A stretch of DNA of 26,990 nucleotides from JBEIFW01 sp044370695 (GTDB lineage: Bacteria; Actinomycetota; Acidimicrobiia; Acidimicrobiales; Ilumatobacteraceae), in assembly GCA_044370695.1 (NCBI GenBank), contig JBILVB010000034.1, positions 1-26,990 on the forward strand. The letters are read 5' to 3'. Below are positions 23,172 through 26,990 of this stretch, piece by piece (within the stretch, counting starts at the first letter, position 1; every line of letters starts with the position of its first letter). The notes below the pieces were generated by a model. The model saw only the letters and a program-made list of their open reading frames with translations. It ran no database searches and had not been told where the DNA came from. The position numbers and the translations under genes were made by a program.

Positions 23172-23924
23172 ATGGCACGAGCACTTTCCGAGCGAACGAT
23201 CACCCGGGGCCCGGTCACGGGGACGGCGCTCAAGCCGGCCCGCAAGGCCCCCTTCCTGGTCGATTTCTACCGATCCGCCGTCGGCAAGAAATGGGTGATG
23301 GCGATCACCGGCGTGATGCTGATGGGCTTCGTGCTCGCGCACATGATCGGCAACCTCAAGCTGTACCTCGGCCGTTCCCACTTCGTCGAGTACGCGGAGT
23401 TCCTGCGAGTACTGCTCGTGCCGATCGTGCCCGAGACGGGCGTGCTGTGGATCCTGCGTGGCGGCCTGCTCGGTGCGTTCGTCCTGCACATGCACGCCTC
23501 GTACTCGCTGACGATGACGAACCGGCGGGCACGTACCGTCGGGTACCAGTCGAAGCGGGACTACGTGGCAGCCAACTGGGCCAGCCGGTCGATGCGCTGG
23601 ACCGGCCCGATCGTGCTGCTGTTCCTGATCTGGCACCTCATGGACCTCACCTGGGGCTGGGTGAACCCGGGCGGTGACGACGCGTACGACTACGTCGTGG
23701 AGTCGTTCTCCCGAGTGCCGGTGGCCGCGCTCTACGTCGTGGCGAACCTGGCGCTGGGCGTGCACCTGTTCCACGGCGCCTGGTCGCTGTTCCAGTCGAT
23801 CGGCGCCAACAGCCCCCGGTTCAACCGGTGGCGTCGTGCCTTCGCCACGGGTTTCGCCGCCGTGGTCGTCGCCGGAAACGTCTCGTTCCCGATCGCGGTC
23901 CTCGCCGGGATCATCAGCAACTGA
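23172..23924 (+). CDS. sdhC: Succinate dehydrogenase cytochrome b subunit (type B, di-heme)
   Basis: The 250-residue membrane anchor of a type-B succinate:quinone oxidoreductase, with about five helices and no separate SdhD. Seen: SAVGKKWVMAITGVMLMGFVLAHMIGN, LRGGLLGAFVLHMHASYSL, TGPIVLLFLIWHLMDLTWGW and ALYVVANLALGVHLFHGAWSLFQSIG. Each holds one or two histidines positioned like the ligands of the two b hemes in Bacillus- and actinobacterial-type enzymes. It passes electrons from SdhB to quinone in the cytoplasmic membrane. The gene ends 11 bases before sdhA. Confidence 0.95.
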   Translation: MARALSERTITRGPVTGTALKPARKAPFLVDFYRSAVGKKWVMAITGVMLMGFVLAHMIGNLKLYLGRSHFVEYAEFLRVLLVPIVPETGVLWILRGGLLGAFVLHMHASYSLTMTNRRARTVGYQSKRDYVAANWASRSMRWTGPIVLLFLIWHLMDLTWGWVNPGGDDAYDYVVESFSRVPVAALYVVANLALGVHLFHGAWSLFQSIGANSPRFNRWRRAFATGFAAVVVAGNVSFPIAVLAGIISN

Positions 23925-23928
23925 GGAG
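23923..23928 (+). promoter_or_regulatory. Shine-Dalgarno of sdhA overlapping the sdhC stop
   Basis: GAGGAG, beginning within the sdhC stop codon and 7 bases from the ATG at 23936. It fixes the sdhA start, since the frame is open further upstream. Confidence 0.75.
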
Positions 23929-23935
23929 TCCTGCC

Positions 23936-25852
23936 ATGGTGCTCGAATCCAAGATCCCCGAGGGCCCCGTCAGCGAGAAGTGGGAGTCCTACAAGTTCAA
24001 CCGCAAGCTCGTGAATCCGGCCAACCGCCGGCGGTACAACGTGATCGTCGTCGGCACGGGCCTCGCCGGTGGGGCTGCGGCGGCGACGTTGGGCGAGCTC
24101 GGCTACAACGTCTCGGCCTTCACGTTCCACGACACGCCTCGTCGTGCCCACTCGATCGCCGCCCAGGGCGGGATCAACGCCGCCAAGAACTACCGCGGCG
24201 ACGGCGACAGCGTGTACCGGCTCTTCTACGACACGATCAAGGGCGGGGACTTCCGGAGCCGGGAGGCGAACGTGTACCGCCTCGCCGAGGAGTCGGTGAA
24301 CATCATCGACCAGTGCGTCGCGCAGGGCGTGCCGTTCGCCCGGGAGTACGGCGGCATGCTCGACAACCGGTCCTTCGGCGGCGCCCAGGTGTCGCGCACC
24401 TTCTACGCCCGGGGACAGACCGGACAGCAGTTGCTCCTCGGCGCCTACCAGCAGCTCGCCCGCCAGATCGGGCTCGGCAACGTCACGCTCTACAACCGCT
24501 GCGAGTTCGTCGACGTGGTGGTCGTCGACGGCGAAGCCAAGGGCATCGTCACCCGGGACCTCGTCACCGGCGAGATCCGCAGCCATGCCGCGCACGCCGT
24601 GGTGCTGGCCACCGGCGGGTACTCGAACGTGTTCTTCCTGTCGACGAACGCCATGGCCTGCAACGTGTCGGCGGCATGGCGGGCCCACCGCCGGGGTGCG
24701 TACTTCGCGAACCCGTGCTTCACCCAGATCCATCCGACCTGCATCCCCCAGAGCGACGAGTTCCAGTCGAAGCTCACCTTGATGTCGGAGTCGCTCCGCA
24801 ACGACGGGCGCATCTGGGTCCCGAACGACCCCGACGACACCCGGTCGCCCGACCGGATCCCCGACGCCGAGCGCGATTTCTACCTCGAGCGGCTCTATCC
24901 GAGCTTCGGCAACCTGGCGCCGCGTGACGTTTCGTCGCGGGCGGCCAAGCGGGCCTGCGACGCCGGCAAGGGTGTCGGGCCGCTGAAGAACGGCGTGTAC
25001 CTCGATTTCTCCGACGCCATCAAGCGTCTTGGCGCCCCGGTCATCCAGGAGCGCTACGGGAACCTGTTCGAGATGTACCAGCGGATCACCGACGAGGATC
25101 CGTACAAGGTCCCGATGCGCATCTACCCGGCGGTCCATTACACGATGGGCGGGCTCTGGGTGGACTACGAGCTGATGACGACCATCCCCGGGCTCTACGC
25201 CGCCGGTGAGGCGAACTTCTCGGACCACGGTGCCAACCGTCTCGGGGCCTCCGCGTTGATGCAGGGTCTGGCCGATGGCTACTTCGTGCTGCCCAACACC
25301 ATCTCGAACTACCTGGCCCCCAAGCTCGGCGAGAAACTGGTGGGCACCGACCACCCCGCCTTCAAAGCGGCCGAAGCCGAGGCCAAGGCCCGGTTCGACG
25401 GGTACCTGGCGGCCAAGGGCACCCGGTCGGTCGACTGGTTCCACCGCGAGCTCGGCAAGATCATGTGGGACTACTGCGGCATGGAGCGCACGCAGCAGGG
25501 TCTCGAGAAGGCGTTGTCGGAGATCCCGGCGCTCTACGAGGAGTTCCGGACCGACGTGCGGGTGCCCGGCTCGGGTGCCACGCTCAACCAGAGCCTGGAA
25601 CGCTGCGGGCGAGTGGACGACTTCTTCCAGCTGGCGCAGGCGATGTGCCTCGACGCGTTGATGCGGGAGGAGTCCTGCGGTGGGCACTTCCGTGCCGAGC
25701 ACCAGTACGACGACGGCGAGGCCAAGCGCAACGACGATGCGTTCGCCCACGTCACCGCCTGGGAATGGTCCGGCGACGCCCGTACCCCCGTCGAGCACCG
25801 GGAACCCCTCGTGTTCGAGAACATCAAGCTGGCCGTCCGGTCCTACAAGTGA
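23936..25852 (+). CDS. sdhA: Succinate dehydrogenase flavoprotein subunit
   Basis: The 638-residue FAD subunit that oxidises succinate to fumarate. Seen: the dinucleotide fold YNVIVVGTGLAGGAAAATLGELG at about 33-55, and RRAHSIAAQGGINAAKNYRGDGDS with the His that binds FAD covalently in this family. These are followed by GVPFAREYGGMLDNRSFGG, FYARGQTGQQLLLGAY, VLATGGYSNVFFLSTNA, QIHPTCIP, the substrate region YPAVHYTMGGLWVD, GLYAAGEANFSDHGANRLGASALMQGLADG and a C-terminal helical domain. Sequence wording is that of the type-B enzymes found in Bacillus, Actinobacteria and Chloroflexi. sdhB starts 8 bases after the stop. Direction (dehydrogenase or fumarate reductase) is not certain, but with this TCA gene set the dehydrogenase is likely. 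Confidence 0.97.
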   Translation: MVLESKIPEGPVSEKWESYKFNRKLVNPANRRRYNVIVVGTGLAGGAAAATLGELGYNVSAFTFHDTPRRAHSIAAQGGINAAKNYRGDGDSVYRLFYDTIKGGDFRSREANVYRLAEESVNIIDQCVAQGVPFAREYGGMLDNRSFGGAQVSRTFYARGQTGQQLLLGAYQQLARQIGLGNVTLYNRCEFVDVVVVDGEAKGIVTRDLVTGEIRSHAAHAVVLATGGYSNVFFLSTNAMACNVSAAWRAHRRGAYFANPCFTQIHPTCIPQSDEFQSKLTLMSESLRNDGRIWVPNDPDDTRSPDRIPDAERDFYLERLYPSFGNLAPRDVSSRAAKRACDAGKGVGPLKNGVYLDFSDAIKRLGAPVIQERYGNLFEMYQRITDEDPYKVPMRIYPAVHYTMGGLWVDYELMTTIPGLYAAGEANFSDHGANRLGASALMQGLADGYFVLPNTISNYLAPKLGEKLVGTDHPAFKAAEAEAKARFDGYLAAKGTRSVDWFHRELGKIMWDYCGMERTQQGLEKALSEIPALYEEFRTDVRVPGSGATLNQSLERCGRVDDFFQLAQAMCLDALMREESCGGHFRAEHQYDDGEAKRNDDAFAHVTAWEWSGDARTPVEHREPLVFENIKLAVRSYK

Positions 25853-25860
25853 GCTGATCC

Positions 25861-26634
25861 ATGTCGAAGACGATGAATCTCACCCTGCGCGTGTGGCGAC
25901 AGAACGGTCCGACCGAGGCCGGTCGGTTCGAGACGGTGAAGGCCGAAGGCATCAAGGACGACATGTCGTTCCTCGAGATGCTCGACGTCGTCAACGAACG
26001 CATCACCAACGACGGCGGTGAGCCGATCACGTTCGACCACGACTGCCGCGAGGGCATCTGCGGCACGTGTTCGCTGATGATCGACGGCCAGGCGCACGGA
26101 CCGAACAAGCGAACGGCCACGTGTCAGCTGCACATGCGCTCGTTCCGGGACGGCCAGGAGGTGACGATCGAACCGTGGCGGGCGACGGCATTCCCGATCA
26201 TCAAGGACCTGATGGTCGACCGCTCCGCCTTCGACCGCATCGTGGAGGCCGGCGGGTTCATCACGGCGCCCACGGGTGGCGCGCCCGACGCGAACCTGAT
26301 CCCGATCCCCAAGCCGGTTGCCGACGCAGCGATGGACGCCGCCGAGTGCATCGGCTGCGGTGCCTGCGTGGCGGCGTGCCCGAACGGCGCTGCGAACCTG
26401 TTCACCTCGGCGAAGATCTCGCATCTCAACCTGCTCCCGCAGGGCCAGGCCGAGCGGTACAAGCGGGTCGAAGCGATGGTGGAGACCATGGAGGAGTACT
26501 TCGGCTCGTGCACCAACCACGGCGAGTGCGAGCAAGCCTGCCCGAAGGCGATCTCCATCGACTGGATCGCCTTGATGAACCGGGACTACGCGAAGGCCAA
26601 GTTCAAGAACCGGCGGTTGTTGTCACGGACGTGA
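25861..26634 (+). CDS. sdhB: Succinate dehydrogenase iron-sulfur subunit
   Basis: The 257-residue iron-sulfur subunit. Seen: the plant-type 2Fe-2S motif CREGICGTCSLMIDG with a later Cys in TATCQLH, then CIGCGACVAACPNGAANLF and CTNHGECEQACPKAIS. The last two provide the ligands for the 4Fe-4S and 3Fe-4S clusters. It connects the FAD in SdhA with the heme/quinone sites in SdhC. It has no strong ribosome binding site (only GAGCTGAT lies before the ATG), so translation probably depends on coupling with sdhA. Length is normal. The glgB start follows after 22 bases. Confidence 0.97.
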   Translation: MSKTMNLTLRVWRQNGPTEAGRFETVKAEGIKDDMSFLEMLDVVNERITNDGGEPITFDHDCREGICGTCSLMIDGQAHGPNKRTATCQLHMRSFRDGQEVTIEPWRATAFPIIKDLMVDRSAFDRIVEAGGFITAPTGGAPDANLIPIPKPVADAAMDAAECIGCGACVAACPNGAANLFTSAKISHLNLLPQGQAERYKRVEAMVETMEEYFGSCTNHGECEQACPKAISIDWIALMNRDYAKAKFKNRRLLSRT

Positions 26635-26643
26635 GTCCGGTGC

Positions 26644-26649
26644 GAACCT
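26644..26649 (+). promoter_or_regulatory. Weak candidate -10 box of glgB
   Basis: GAACCT ends 7 bases before the glgB GTG at 26657. Second A and last T agree with TANNNT; no Shine-Dalgarno lies near the start. Confidence 0.3.
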
Positions 26650-26656
26650 GACCGCT

Positions 26657-26990
26657 GTGCCTGCGGCGCTGGTCGGCGAACTCGACCTCCATCTGATCGG
26701 CGAAGGCACGCACCGGCGCCTGTGGGAAGTGCTGGGCTCGCACGCCCACGAGCGGGACGGCATCGCGGGGATCCGGTTCGCCGTGTGGGCTCCCAACGCC
26801 CGAGCCGTGCGGGTCGTTGGCGACTGGAACGGTTGGCGAGGGGAGGCCGACCCCCTCGAGCCGCAGGGTATGTCCGGGGTCTGGGCGGGCTTCGTTCCGC
26901 AGGTCGAGGTCGGCGCACGGTACCGCTACGAACTCGTCACGGCGTCCGGGGCCACGGTGCTCAAGTCCGACCCCCTGGCGCGAGCGACCG
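26657..26990 (+). CDS. glgB: 1,4-alpha-glucan branching enzyme, N-terminal part (3' end outside window)
   Basis: The first 111 codons of a GlgB-type branching enzyme. Seen: an N-terminal LHLIGEGTHRRLWEVLGSHAHE segment and the carbohydrate-binding (CBM48) domain IRFAVWAPNARAVRVVGDWNGWRGEADPLEP. Next come GVWAGFVPQVEVGARYRYELVTASG and LKSDPLARAT at the window edge. This order matches the branching enzymes of glycogen synthesis; the catalytic alpha-amylase barrel lies beyond the window. The GTG at 26657 is chosen because a shorter start would cut into the LHLIGEGTH block and earlier codons overlap sdhB. It may be transcribed separately from sdhCAB (weak -10 candidate 7 bases upstream). Confidence 0.92.
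   Translation, partial: MPAALVGELDLHLIGEGTHRRLWEVLGSHAHERDGIAGIRFAVWAPNARAVRVVGDWNGWRGEADPLEPQGMSGVWAGFVPQVEVGARYRYELVTASGATVLKSDPLARAT

Overview
The window is about 27 kb of very GC-rich DNA (roughly 70%) with almost no space between genes. GTG starts are common, and the long open frames on the antisense strands are byproducts of the base composition. An actinobacterium, plausibly of the class Acidimicrobiia, fits best. The support is a type-B succinate dehydrogenase (SdhCAB, no SdhD), a potassium-independent proton pyrophosphatase, a stand-alone cobalamin-binding mutase subunit, SCP2 and P450 lipid-type genes, and frequent leaderless promoters. The taxonomic call is inference; no rRNA gene is present.

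Layout. 3-731: 3' end of a PcrA/UvrD helicase. 776-4148 (minus): metallo-beta-lactamase-fold hydrolase and GNAT acetyltransferase (coupled by TGATG), a cytochrome P450, and a one-helix membrane protein resembling a Rieske domain that has lost its cluster ligands. 4220-6719 (plus): B12-binding methylmalonyl-CoA-mutase-type subunit, then sucC and sucD. 6768-8213 (plus): zinc-ribbon/one-helix/beta-propeller protein, convergent with a membrane protein carrying a polyproline tail (8205-8789, minus). 8880-12273 (plus): purH, metF and a GGDEF protein. 12375-16537 (plus): acyltransferase-3/SGNH protein, malate dehydrogenase, and an MFS carrier coupled to mdh through a TTG start. 16530-17758 (minus): divergent Fpg/Nei-type glycosylase and SCP2-like protein. 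17786-19696 (plus): AttH/CrtC-like protein and a second MFS protein. 19707-22091 (minus): membrane pyrophosphatase. 22177-23064 (plus): second GGDEF protein. 23172-26634 (plus): sdhCAB. 26657-end: start of glgB.

How the genes fit together. Most of the window is core metabolism: TCA-cycle enzymes (SucCD, SdhCAB, Mdh), a likely methylmalonyl-CoA to succinyl-CoA link, purine and one-carbon metabolism (PurH, MetF), pyrophosphate-driven proton pumping and glycogen branching. Between these lie envelope, lipid-binding, signalling and transport genes. I see no tRNA, rRNA, CRISPR, insertion sequence, phage gene or defence island, and no gap between genes exceeds about 110 bases.

The most unusual signals are small. 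Many start codons have a -10-like hexamer 6-9 bases upstream instead of a Shine-Dalgarno. Two such promoters are packed divergently into a 27-bp spacer. A 29-bp palindrome encloses the -10 and start codon of a GGDEF gene. A Rieske-like protein keeps the disulfide cysteines but not the cluster ligands. PurH lacks a lysine important for IMP cyclohydrolase. I did not find a convincing new multigene system.
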